A DNA stretch of 14,413 nt from Euryarchaeota archaeon UBA91 (GCA_002499705.1 DAMU01000097.1:25397-39809), one strand, 5' to 3'. Shown: positions 5,904 to 12,842, counted from the first letter of the stretch. Notes: a model not told the origin generated them from the letters alone. Made by a program: numbers and translations.

Positions 5904-8063
5904 ATGGCACGTCAAGGTATTCTCTTTTCCTTCGTGCTTTTTTTGCTCATCTCAGTAACATCGAACTCTGTTCTTGCCCAAAATCAAGCCTATAGCCAAC
6001 CGAGTTCAGAGAATCAAACCATGTATCTGTGGGGTGATTCATCTCTCGAAAACGGAAATTGTTACACACACTTTTCCTCCGAAGATTCGACAGATGTTGG
6101 ATACGGAGAGGTTGAAGAAACTGAAAACATCAACTTTTCTTGTTCACTTGACCAACCACTGCTGGAAGATATGTATCTCAATCCAGAGGGTTCGATAAAT
6201 CTCCAACTCGGTTTTTTGATTCAATCCTCTGAAAACAGTGGCGGGGATGAACTTCTTCTTTCACTTCAGAAAGATTCCGAAATTCTAGCTCAACAAGAAT
6301 TTACTTTCTCGACCTATTCGAATGAACAAGTATCGTGGCAGATTCAAGTCTCTGAAAACATGACGTTTTGGGAGCAGGGCTCAACCCCTCAACTCAACAT
6401 CCAATTCAACAAGCCAGGTCCAACTGCCCTTGAATGTTTGAATCCTCAGAAAGCACTGGCTGGCTGTGATGCGAAATTCCGGTTATACTATTCTGACAAT
6501 ACCGACGGGATGACTGTAGAGGGAATGTTTCCAATTCTCAATGCATCTGACCCTGCAGCGGTGAATCCAAATGAACCGGATAATGACGACGATACCTCGA
6601 GTATGGCGGTTGGAAGTGGTTCTCTTTCCGCACTGTTATTCTCACCTTGGTTTATCGGAATATTCGCATTTGTAGGTTTCATCTCTCTTCAACGAGACCG
6701 ATTCCAACTTGGCATGGTTCTTGAGGATGATTCTGAGGACATCACTCCGGGTGAATCCTCTTCTGATGGATCTACACTTGTCGACAGTTATCGTGCGCGT
6801 GTTCTCACCCTTTGCGCTCTTTACGTCGCTCAAGGTATTCCGTGGGGTTTCATCACCATAGCTTTCCTTACCTTCTTGGCAGACAAAGGCGTTGGTGCAG
6901 GTGAATTAGCACTCATGCTCACCCTTGGCACCCTTCCTTGGTCGGTGAAATTTCTTTGGGGTCCCGTTATCGACCGATTCCAATTCCCTTCTTTGGGCCG
7001 CCGTAGACCATGGATTCTTCTTGCTCAAAGTGGAATGATTATTGTTTTAGCATCGATGATGTTTGTTCCAAATCCAGAGGAAAATGTCCGAACAATCGCA
7101 TGGATGTTCTTGGTTTACAACATCTTCACCTCTCTGCAAGACGTGAGTACTGACGCTTTGGCAGTTGATGTTTTGAAACCCCATGAAATGGAGAAAGTCA
7201 ACAGTTACATGTTCACTGCCAAGTCGATTGGTGGAATCATCGGTGGGGCTGGGCTTGGACTGATCATCGGCACGCTTGGAATCAAAGCGACTATTTTGCT
7301 TCAAATTCCAATTCTTGTCCTCATCATGCTCGTGCCTCTGTACATGACAGAACGACCCGGAGAGAAGCGCTTCCCGTGGAGTGAAGGTCATGGCAGTGAA
7401 CAACTGCAAGAGGATCAGCGTGATTTCAAAGATATTTTTGGGAAACTGAGAATCGCCTTTTCACTGCGTTCTGCTCAACTCGGAATCCTCTTGAGTCTCG
7501 TGATGTCGCTCTCGTTCTTTTTGATTCCAATTCTACCGCTGCTGTTCGTACGTGAACTGGATTGGACCGTTGAGCAATTCAACGTGACCAACGGAGGAAT
7601 TATACTGCTTTTCACCATACTTGGTTACCTCGCTGGAGGGCAATTAGGTCGACGATTTGGAGGAAAATCGGTTATCATTTACGCAGCGTTATTCACAGCA
7701 GTGGTCACTTCATTGTGGGGATTGACCGAATCGATGTGGAGCAATGGAACCTACATGATGGTGATGTGGTCCATTCGCACGTTTACGTGGGGTCTGGTCA
7801 CCATCAACATCTATTCCTTGGTGATGCGAGTGACATGGAGCGAGGTTGGAGGGACCCAATTTACCGCATACATGGCGATGATGAACGTCTCTTCGATTAT
7901 CGGTTATCAATTGACTGAGCCACTTGCCAGTCGCTTTGATTATTCGACACTGTTCTTGCTTGCTGCAGCCTTTGAAACACTGATTATCTTTGGAGCACTG
8001 TTCATTGACCCTGCAGAGACCAGGCGAACGCTTGCTCAAGAGCCGTCAGCTAATTCGTCGTAA
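5904..8063 (+). CDS. secreted ectodomain fused to an AmpG/acetyl-CoA-transporter-like MFS permease
   Basis: A 719-residue protein from ATG 5904, which places a clean signal peptide first (MARQG, a hydrophobic core, then SNSVLA before QNQA). A GTG at 5853 would add 17 basic residues and cannot be excluded. Residues about 25-235 form an acidic extracytoplasmic domain with four cysteines (C53, C80, C178, C188) that could make two disulfides. A short Asp-rich linker and one membrane helix (about 242-262) lead to a cytoplasmic segment and then a 12-helix MFS domain (about 297-700). The MFS part carries QGIPWGF, the loop motif DRF...GRRRPW (358-370) and QDVSTDALAVD (412-422), which match the AmpG/Acatn/SLC33 type of permease for muropeptides or acyl-CoA-like substrates. 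The ectodomain is not part of ordinary AmpG. The gene lies 79 bp after the CREST gene on the same strand. Substrate unknown. Confidence 0.82.
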   Translation: MARQGILFSFVLFLLISVTSNSVLAQNQAYSQPSSENQTMYLWGDSSLENGNCYTHFSSEDSTDVGYGEVEETENINFSCSLDQPLLEDMYLNPEGSINLQLGFLIQSSENSGGDELLLSLQKDSEILAQQEFTFSTYSNEQVSWQIQVSENMTFWEQGSTPQLNIQFNKPGPTALECLNPQKALAGCDAKFRLYYSDNTDGMTVEGMFPILNASDPAAVNPNEPDNDDDTSSMAVGSGSLSALLFSPWFIGIFAFVGFISLQRDRFQLGMVLEDDSEDITPGESSSDGSTLVDSYRARVLTLCALYVAQGIPWGFITIAFLTFLADKGVGAGELALMLTLGTLPWSVKFLWGPVIDRFQFPSLGRRRPWILLAQSGMIIVLASMMFVPNPEENVRTIAWMFLVYNIFTSLQDVSTDALAVDVLKPHEMEKVNSYMFTAKSIGGIIGGAGLGLIIGTLGIKATILLQIPILVLIMLVPLYMTERPGEKRFPWSEGHGSEQLQEDQRDFKDIFGKLRIAFSLRSAQLGILLSLVMSLSFFLIPILPLLFVRELDWTVEQFNVTNGGIILLFTILGYLAGGQLGRRFGGKSVIIYAALFTAVVTSLWGLTESMWSNGTYMMVMWSIRTFTWGLVTINIYSLVMRVTWSEVGGTQFTAYMAMMNVSSIIGYQLTEPLASRFDYSTLFLLAAAFETLIIFGALFIDPAETRRTLAQEPSANSS

Positions 8064-8084
8064 GACGAGTGTAGTGCACTTTTT
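8053..8084 (+). terminator. GNRA-tetraloop hairpin containing the MFS stop codon, then a T-run
   Basis: Bases 8053-8059 pair with 8064-8070 (7 bp with one U-G) and close on the tetraloop GTAA (8060-8063), a GNRA loop closed by a C-G pair. The stop codon TAA (8061-8063) is the last three loop bases. A run of five T (8080-8084) follows 10 nt downstream and could end transcription. Confidence 0.45.
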
Positions 8085-8135
8085 GGCTCTGAAAACTTGA
8101 GTAGCCATTCGTTCAGTCGACACAAATTTGAAGAA

Positions 8136-8178
8136 TAAATATACGGATATTTACTATTTGCCGGCTAATCGTTTATCC
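8136..8178 (+). promoter_or_regulatory. AT-rich promoter region with a 7-bp palindrome ahead of the orphan membrane protein
   Basis: TAAATAT (8136-8142) and ATATTTA (8147-8153) are perfect inverted arms around ACGG, 48 nt before the ATG. TTTATCC (8172-8178) lies 23-29 nt before ATG 8201, the position where AT boxes fall ahead of other genes here. Either may be the TATA element, in which case the palindrome could be an operator. Confidence 0.4.
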
Positions 8179-8200
8179 TCTCAGAAGATAAGATCTTGAT

Positions 8201-8962
8201 ATGCAGGAAGCGATTGATGCAATTACAGAGGAAACGTTTTCTGAAAAAATAATTCTTAATTTCAAAACAAACAGGGTTCTTCAGATGACTTCTATTTTTA
8301 TTGCGTTAATTCTCATCTCAATTCCGGCATATTCTATGTTTTCGAAATACCACAACCTTGACGATGAATATCAAAGAGATTTGATATACGTTATTGGCGG
8401 AGAGAGTGGCTCGCTCTCATGGACTTCACAAAGCGATTTACAATTAAATGATGATGAGGTTTTCACATTGACCTTAACCTATGAAGACTTTCCTGAAGAG
8501 GCTAAAAATAAGAATATCATTGGATTAAATTTTATTGTTGAAGTTACCGATTATGATGATGATAATGAAGAAACAACCGGACTTGGATGTGCTGTAGATT
8601 CTGGCGAAGACGCACATGATTCAGTTTCTGGCATTGTTCGTGTACCAAACAGAGAATTATCGAATTTTGAAACTATGGATTATAGGTCTACGTATGTTTT
8701 CTTATTTGATATTCCTGAGGATGCATATGCTGGATTTGATTCTCCATTATTCATTACCGGTTATACCGTTAAGGAAATCGAGGAAATGTTTCAAACTGGA
8801 GATGAACTCTTGGGCGAATATACTTTCGAAATTACAGGTAATGTGGAATCTGGAGATTCGACCTTTCAGTGCAATAGGCAAGATTCGAGTGTAACAATCA
8901 ACTATTCCCTCGAATTAACATGGCTAAATGTCGACGTCATAGAAATGGATGAATTTTGGTGA
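8201..8962 (+). CDS. hypothetical single-pass membrane protein with acidic ectodomain
   Basis: A 253-residue protein of no family I recognise. Residues 1-28 are probably cytoplasmic and one membrane helix spans about 29-48. The rest (49-253) is an acidic, beta-rich-looking extracytoplasmic domain with stretches such as DYDDDNEE (117-124) and only two cysteines, C130 and C224, a possible single disulfide. The DNA is visibly A+T-richer than its neighbours: the three 60-base rows starting at 8221, 8521 and 8701 contain 56 G+C in 180, against 31 in 60 for the row at 7801 in the preceding gene. Position beside a tRNA gene and different composition are compatible with recent acquisition, but no integrase or attachment duplication is seen. 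ATG 8201 follows a TTTAT-like box. Confidence 0.75.
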   Translation: MQEAIDAITEETFSEKIILNFKTNRVLQMTSIFIALILISIPAYSMFSKYHNLDDEYQRDLIYVIGGESGSLSWTSQSDLQLNDDEVFTLTLTYEDFPEEAKNKNIIGLNFIVEVTDYDDDNEETTGLGCAVDSGEDAHDSVSGIVRVPNRELSNFETMDYRSTYVFLFDIPEDAYAGFDSPLFITGYTVKEIEEMFQTGDELLGEYTFEITGNVESGDSTFQCNRQDSSVTINYSLELTWLNVDVIEMDEFW

Positions 8963-8974
8963 CAACGCTAAATT

Positions 8975-9009
8975 AAAAATCACTCACATGTAAATCATGC
9001 TAAAAGCAC
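8975..9009 (-). terminator. possible terminator of the tRNA-Arg gene
   Basis: Reading on the minus strand away from the tRNA, TGCTTTTAGCA (9009-8999) forms a 4-bp stem with an internal T-run, and a run of five T occurs at 8979-8975. Archaeal RNA polymerase stops at such T-tracts. The same stretch also lies at the 3' end of the plus-strand gene at 8201-8962. Confidence 0.3.
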
Positions 9010-9018
9010 ACCAAAGAG

Positions 9019-9092
9019 TGGGCGATGCAGGATTCGAACCCGCGTCGACGGGTTCGAAGCCCGTCAGGATATCCAGGCTACCCTAATCGCCC
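9019..9092 (-). tRNA. tRNA-Arg (anticodon UCG)
   Basis: The minus strand folds into a complete cloverleaf: acceptor GGGCGAT/ATCGCCC (7 bp), U8 A9, a D-arm with G10-U25, G11-C24, G12-C23 and a U13-U22 mismatch, and A14, G18 G19, A20, A21. The anticodon stem is ACGGG/CCCGT with loop CTTCGAA, placing UCG at 34-36 after U33, so it reads CGA and CGN-type arginine codons. The variable loop is 4 nt, the T-arm GCGGG/CCTGC with loop TTCGAAT, and the discriminator is A. A20 fits arginine identity. No intron is present and CCA is not encoded, so CCA must be added by a nucleotidyltransferase. The G10-U25 pair is common in archaeal tRNAs, and G10 would be a target for the Trm-G10 enzyme encoded nearby. 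Confidence 0.93.
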
Positions 9093-9115
9093 TTAACCTG
9101 CCGAGTTGCCCCCCC

Positions 9116-9127
9116 TTTTTGAATAAG
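9116..9127. promoter_or_regulatory. shared AT box between tRNA-Arg and the CxxCxxCC gene
   Basis: The 55-bp gap 9093-9147 is G+C-rich except for TTTTTGAATAAG at its centre, preceded by seven C. The box centre is about 29 nt from the tRNA 5' end (9092) and about 27 nt from ATG 9148, so one AT element could serve as TATA box in both directions. GTGGAAGG (9128-9135) might act as a Shine-Dalgarno for the plus-strand gene if its transcript has a leader. Confidence 0.4.
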
Positions 9128-9147
9128 GTGGAAGGATTGGCTTGTTC

Positions 9148-9552
9148 ATGGCACGCTCTCTACCGTGTATTCCAACGGGATGTTCTGCCTGTTGTCGAGA
9201 GACGACCATGCCCTTGACAAAAGCCGAGGCAGCCTTACTCAATCGTCGCACTGGAATGGCTGTTGAGGATTTTACTTGGCGCAATAACGGCATACTTACG
9301 CTGCTTAATGATGCTTCAACACGCGCTTGCGTCTTTCTTTTGACCAATTCTTCTGATGTTAACGCAGAAGGCATGTGTTCAGTCTATGAAGTGCGACCCC
9401 AAGGTTGTCGAACGTATCCACATGTATTGAATCACAAGGACGAGGTTATTCTTGATGAGGGGTGCCCTCACAAGTCTCAATTCCCAGAACCAACCGAAGA
9501 AGACGCGATTGTTCTTCTCAATCTTGAGGAACAATTGTTGCGTGAAGTATGA
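9148..9552 (+). CDS. YkgJ/UPF0153 family CxxCxxCC metal-cluster protein
   Basis: A 134-residue small cytoplasmic protein. The cysteine cluster C7-x4-C12-x2-C15-C16 near the N-terminus and the later CSVYEVRPQGCRTYP (C77 to P91, with C87), together with C61 and C106, match the CxxCxxCC (PF03692) family, which is thought to bind Zn or an Fe-S cluster; the biochemical role is not established. ATG 9148 is chosen over an in-frame TTG at 9142 because it lies 27 nt from the AT box and TTG starts are rarer. The 3' end overlaps the convergent Trm-G10 gene by 35 bp. Confidence 0.85.
   Translation: MARSLPCIPTGCSACCRETTMPLTKAEAALLNRRTGMAVEDFTWRNNGILTLLNDASTRACVFLLTNSSDVNAEGMCSVYEVRPQGCRTYPHVLNHKDEVILDEGCPHKSQFPEPTEEDAIVLLNLEEQLLREV
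9515..9530. other. short palindrome at the Trm-G10 stop codon
   Basis: CTCAA (9517-9521) and TTGAG (9524-9528) flank TC; pairing extends by a T-G and a T-A on the outside (9515-9530). The minus-strand stop TGA (9520-9518) lies inside the left arm. With a 2-nt spacer this is better seen as a DNA palindrome than an RNA hairpin. It lies within the coding overlap with the CxxCxxCC gene and may be chance. Confidence 0.25.
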
Positions 9553-10657
9553 GTCGGCCAAGGCTGGCATGCACGTGTTCAACCCAGCGATTATTGATGT
9601 GCCAACCCGTCTTAGAAAAGGTGGATTCAATTTCACTCCATTCTCCGTGAAGCAATTCCAATTCTGCATCATCCGTAAGCGCTTCATCGGGAAATTCTCC
9701 AAACGGGTGTATTGGTAGAATTAAGACTAAACCAGCGTTTTCTGAAGCGATGTTTCGGCTGCTTAGCAGCACTGCTTCAATCAATTCAGCATGGTCGAGC
9801 GAACCTTGAGAATTACGTCCGTAGGGCGGGTCAAGGACAAAACCAGCGATACGCTGATGTGCGTGAATAGGGATGACTTCAGGCAGCAGAGTTGCATCAC
9901 CAAGCAGTAATTTTGCCTCAGATGCAGGCATTGCCCAATCAAGGTTTTTCTGAGCACCCTCAATCATCAAAGAATCGAGATCCACTCCGTATGTTTCTCG
10001 ATTTGAGAGCGCCGCTTCAAGCACGAACCCTCCCGTACCTGTCATCAAGTCGAGCGTTGCTCCCGATTCACGAGGCCCAGATGCGACATTGACTGCTAAG
10101 CGCGCAAGGCGAGGGTCAAGGCTGACGGGTTTGAAGAACGGGCGGTCTGTCGCTCTTCGAGATACAATTCCATCAGAGTCATCACCTGAGCCAACCATCC
10201 AACCGCAAGCAATGATGCCTGCACTTGCATCAAAGACCATCCCTAAACGATGCTCAGGGGATTCAAGGTCGATTGGGTATCCGAGTGAAGAAAGAATGCC
10301 GCCAATGCTACGAGCGTATTCTCGACTGCTTACACCTGCCATTTTCCCTTCATGCTTCATGCTGCGAACCGCTACTGAGCCTTTACGTGGATAAGTGTCA
10401 AGATAGTTGCGGATAAGTTGGAAAAAAGCAGTAGAATCTTCATCGTGTTCCCATACGATAGCATCCCACAGCAAGGCTTGGCAGCCACTTGAACAATCGA
10501 CAGCTGCTTGCATCTGTTCGAGAGAGACATCCCCCTCAAGTCGAACCAATCTTCGAGATTCAAGTCGAAGCAGTTCCGCTTGAGGCAGTAATGCTGCAAT
10601 CTCCGCTCGGGCCAATGCTGGATGCCAGCCACGTAAACTCGCTACATGACTCGCCAT
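9518..10657 (-). CDS. trmG10: tRNA (guanine10-N2)-methyltransferase, Trm-G10/Trm11-like
   Basis: A 379-residue enzyme that transfers methyl from S-adenosylmethionine to N2 of G10 in tRNA. The N-terminal half (about 1-170) fits the family's THUMP-containing tRNA-binding region. The Rossmann methyltransferase domain has motif I LDLMTGTGGF (202-211), the ribose-binding acidic residue in YGVDLD (223-228), GDAT (253-256) and the catalytic DPPYGR (276-281). DPPYGR is diagnostic for G10 N2-methylation and separates it from DNA methylases with NPPY. ATG 10657 is preferred over an upstream ATG at 10834. The extra 59 residues would read through the divergent FEN1 start, and the family-like sequence begins at ASLRGWHPALARAE. 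The gene diverges from FEN1 (75 bp) and overlaps the CxxCxxCC gene at the 3' end. Confidence 0.92.
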   Translation of the reverse strand: MASHVASLRGWHPALARAEIAALLPQAELLRLESRRLVRLEGDVSLEQMQAAVDCSSGCQALLWDAIVWEHDEDSTAFFQLIRNYLDTYPRKGSVAVRSMKHEGKMAGVSSREYARSIGGILSSLGYPIDLESPEHRLGMVFDASAGIIACGWMVGSGDDSDGIVSRRATDRPFFKPVSLDPRLARLAVNVASGPRESGATLDLMTGTGGFVLEAALSNRETYGVDLDSLMIEGAQKNLDWAMPASEAKLLLGDATLLPEVIPIHAHQRIAGFVLDPPYGRNSQGSLDHAELIEAVLLSSRNIASENAGLVLILPIHPFGEFPDEALTDDAELELLHGEWSEIESTFSKTGWHINNRWVEHVHASLGRLILHATIVPQD

Positions 10658-10700
10658 GTTGAGCGCTTGCGCCTCGACTTCTTGACCAATTCGGATGCGA

Positions 10701-10708
10701 ATATACAC
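10701..10708. promoter_or_regulatory. candidate TATA box in the divergent Trm-G10/FEN1 region
   Basis: ATATACAC is the only strong AT island in the 75-bp gap. It lies 25-32 nt before FEN1 ATG 10733, ideal for a leaderless FEN1 transcript. Read on the minus strand (GTGTATAT) it is 44-51 nt from the Trm-G10 ATG, giving that gene a leader of about 20 nt if it uses the same box. Confidence 0.45.
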
Positions 10709-10732
10709 ATACTGTCGCCTTTTCTTCACATC

Positions 10733-11761
10733 ATGGGCTGTAATCTTCGAGACCTTGCCACGCCCGAAAACATCGATTTGGCCACTCTTTCTGGTAAGCG
10801 TGTTGGGATTGATGCCTTTTTGACTGCCTTTCAATTTCTCACCACGATGAGAGACCGTTCACCCCAAGGCGATGGTGGACCCCTTCGAGCAGAAAACGGA
10901 AAAGTCGTCTCTCACTTGATGGGTTTTCTTAATCGAACCACGACGTTGCTGAAACTTGGAATTAAGCCAGTTTACATTTTTGATGGAGCAGCACCGGAAC
11001 TGAAAGCCGATGAAATTGCATCTCGACGAGCACGTCGAGAAGAAGCAGAGCGCGTTCACAAAGAGGCATTGGCTGCTGGAGATTTCGCTTTAGCGCAAAA
11101 GATGGCTCCTCGAATCATGCACTATTCTCAAGAGATGGTTGATGAGACCAAGCACATGTTGGATTTACTTGGCGTTCCTTGGGTTGTCGCTAAAGCAGAA
11201 GGCGAAGGACAAGCAGCGGTGATGGCTGCCAAGGGCCAACTCGATGTTGTGGCGACTCAGGATTGGGACGCACTGCTTTACGGAACGCCTCACTTGGTCC
11301 GTAACCTCATGAGTGATGGTTCAAAACAGCACGGACGGGTTGTTCGCGCACAAGCCATTGATTTGCAACACATGCTTGAGACACACGAACTCAGCCGTGA
11401 GCAATTGATTGACCTCGCCATTATGATCGGAACGGACTTCCATCCAGGCATCAAGGGAATTGGGCCGAAGACTGGAATCAAACTCATCAAAGAACATGGT
11501 TCAATTGAAGTCATTTGCCAAGTGAAAGACAAAGAAGTTCCTGAACGCCTTGATGAAATCAGAGAAATATTCCATAACCATCCAGCGGTTGAAGTTGCAG
11601 ATGAAGACCTTCAACCGGGGCAAATTGACGTCAAAGGACTCATTCAGTTTTTACAGGTTGAACGTCAGTTTAGCCAGAGAAGAATGGACAACGAATTGGA
11701 CAAATTGCGAGATGTTGGCCTTATTCGAGAAGGCGGGCAACGCTCACTCTTCTCCTTTTGA
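10733..11761 (+). CDS. fen: flap endonuclease 1 (FEN1)
   Basis: A 342-residue structure-specific nuclease that removes 5' flaps during Okazaki fragment maturation and base-excision repair. All the metal-binding acids are visible: D27 (GIDAF), D84 (FDGAAP), E156 and E158 (AEGEGQA), D177 and D179 (QDWDALLYG) and D235 (IGTDF). The helix-two-turn-helix DNA-binding motif GIKGIGPKTGIKLIKEHG is at 239-256. The N-terminal residue after processing would be glycine (MGCNL), as required in this family. That fixes the start at 10733, not at the in-frame ATG 10646, and the length matches archaeal FEN1. The C-terminus QRSLFSF (336-342) is a PCNA-interacting peptide, one residue shorter than the usual QxxLxxFF. 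The 3' end overlaps the convergent CoA-transferase gene by 18 bp. Confidence 0.96.
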   Translation: MGCNLRDLATPENIDLATLSGKRVGIDAFLTAFQFLTTMRDRSPQGDGGPLRAENGKVVSHLMGFLNRTTTLLKLGIKPVYIFDGAAPELKADEIASRRARREEAERVHKEALAAGDFALAQKMAPRIMHYSQEMVDETKHMLDLLGVPWVVAKAEGEGQAAVMAAKGQLDVVATQDWDALLYGTPHLVRNLMSDGSKQHGRVVRAQAIDLQHMLETHELSREQLIDLAIMIGTDFHPGIKGIGPKTGIKLIKEHGSIEVICQVKDKEVPERLDEIREIFHNHPAVEVADEDLQPGQIDVKGLIQFLQVERQFSQRRMDNELDKLRDVGLIREGGQRSLFSF

Positions 11762-12790
11762 TGACTTCATAAAACGCAAAGGACTTGCTAAAACATCAAC
11801 ACCTTGGTGTTGGGTTACTGCTTTGCGTGCTACGCTTTGAGGGTCTGAAAGCGCCTCAAGAACGGTGTTGACTGGAGCGCATGGAACGCCCGTTAGTTTC
11901 TCTTCAAGTACCGCTCGCTCCAGCACCGCTACTGCTTTGGCCACACGTGCTTCAACTTCAGTTCGGCCAAGCACTCTTCCTTCATTGGTCGTCCAAGCGT
12001 CTTGAGTTTCTATTCCAAGCGCTTCAACCAAAGTGAGCCACTGATTGTCTGAACCAACACCGATGACAAACCATCCATCCTTTGCCTCAAAGGCACGATA
12101 CGGCACGAGATTCGGATGAGCAGAACCCATTGGCGTAGGGTTGTTACCACTTGCCAATGCATTGTGTGCTTGGTTGACCAGAGCGGCAATTGCACTGTCC
12201 CATAGTGAAAGGTCAATTCGCATGCACTCGCCGGTCTTTTGCTTGTGGAATAAGGCAGCGAGAATAGCATTCCCAGCATTGAGCCCAGTAATGACATCAA
12301 TCCACGCTACCCCGACCTTAACCGGTGCTCCACCTGCTTCACCAGTGATGCCCATGATGCCACTGCGGGCTTGCAACGCGACATCATAGCCCGGCTCATC
12401 ACGACGTGGTCCCGTTGCACCATAGGCAGAAATTGAACACAGAATCACATCTTCAGGTAGAGGCCCAAGTAAGCGTTCAAGTGTTCCAGGTCGAAAGTTC
12501 TCAACCACGACATCCGCTGTTTTTATGAGCGCTCGAACTTCACTGACTTCGCGTTTTAAATCAAAAGTGACGATTTCTTTGCCGCGATTGCACGAAAGGA
12601 AATACGCAGCGACTTGCTTTCCATCAAAACCAGTCGTAAAAGGCGGACCCCATTGACGGGTATCATCACCCCACGGTGCCTCGATTTTGATGACTTCAGC
12701 GCCAAGATCAGACAGCATCTGCGTCGCATAAGGTCCGGCCAAGATACGCGAGACATCGACAATCCGAATACCCTCAAGAATTCCGCTCAT
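11744..12790 (-). CDS. class III (CaiB/BaiF family) CoA-transferase, C-terminally short
   Basis: A 348-residue enzyme expected to move CoA between carboxylic acids through an Asp-acyl anhydride. Signature segments are GIRIVDVSRILAGPYATQML (7-26), DLGAEVIKIE (28-37), NRGKEIVTFDLK (68-79), ADVVVENFRPGTLE (92-105) and PGYDVALQARSGIMGITG (133-150), with the catalytic aspartate at D136. The dimer-threading C-terminal part (GVPCAPVNTVLE, 301-312) is present. The protein then ends at PLRFMKSSKGEE, about where family members usually continue for 30-40 residues into a P-x-LGEHT-type tail. ATG 12790 is preferred because the frame continues 75 codons upstream only as non-family sequence overlapping the divergent gene; GGGGGT sits just before the ATG. 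Substrate pair unknown. The gene is convergent with FEN1. Confidence 0.92.
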   Translation of the reverse strand: MSGILEGIRIVDVSRILAGPYATQMLSDLGAEVIKIEAPWGDDTRQWGPPFTTGFDGKQVAAYFLSCNRGKEIVTFDLKREVSEVRALIKTADVVVENFRPGTLERLLGPLPEDVILCSISAYGATGPRRDEPGYDVALQARSGIMGITGEAGGAPVKVGVAWIDVITGLNAGNAILAALFHKQKTGECMRIDLSLWDSAIAALVNQAHNALASGNNPTPMGSAHPNLVPYRAFEAKDGWFVIGVGSDNQWLTLVEALGIETQDAWTTNEGRVLGRTEVEARVAKAVAVLERAVLEEKLTGVPCAPVNTVLEALSDPQSVARKAVTQHQGVDVLASPLRFMKSSKGEE

Positions 12791-12842
12791 GTACCCCCGA
12801 AGTGTCCGAAAGGGTTGAACCTCTCCCCCCGAAGCGTAGCCT
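12791..12842. promoter_or_regulatory. 52-bp divergent promoter with a central palindrome and flanking direct repeats
   Basis: No TATA-like AT stretch is present. GGTTGAACC (12813-12821) is a palindrome centred at 12817, which is 27 nt from the CoA-transferase ATG and 26 nt from the ATG at 12843. Direct repeats CCCCCGAAG at 12794-12802 and 12826-12834 (32 bp apart) flank it, one close to each start codon. On the minus strand the first repeat supplies GGGGG just before the CoA-transferase ATG, a possible ribosome-binding site. Confidence 0.4.

Noticed and set aside
7047..7409. 120-codon minus-strand open frame inside the MFS gene
   Set aside because: Shadow of the strongly supported MFS frame; no recognisable domain.
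9019..9092. Reading the anticodon as TTC (Glu) or CGA (Ser)
   Set aside because: Only the 7-nt loop CTTCGAA with U33 gives a regular 5-bp stem; this sets 34-36 as UCG. There is no long variable arm as a tRNA-Ser would need.
8201..9092. Genomic island bounded by a tRNA attachment site
   Set aside because: No second copy of the tRNA 3' end was found in the window and there is no integrase, so only compositional evidence remains.
10646..10732. N-terminal extension of FEN1 by 29 codons from ATG 10646
   Set aside because: FEN1 begins MG-x-x-L as part of the active-site arch; the extension is not family-like, overlaps the Trm-G10 start, and the TATA-like box lies within it.
10658..10834. N-terminal extension of Trm-G10 from ATG 10834
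   Set aside because: It would run antisense through the start of FEN1, and the family-like sequence begins just after the ATG at 10657.
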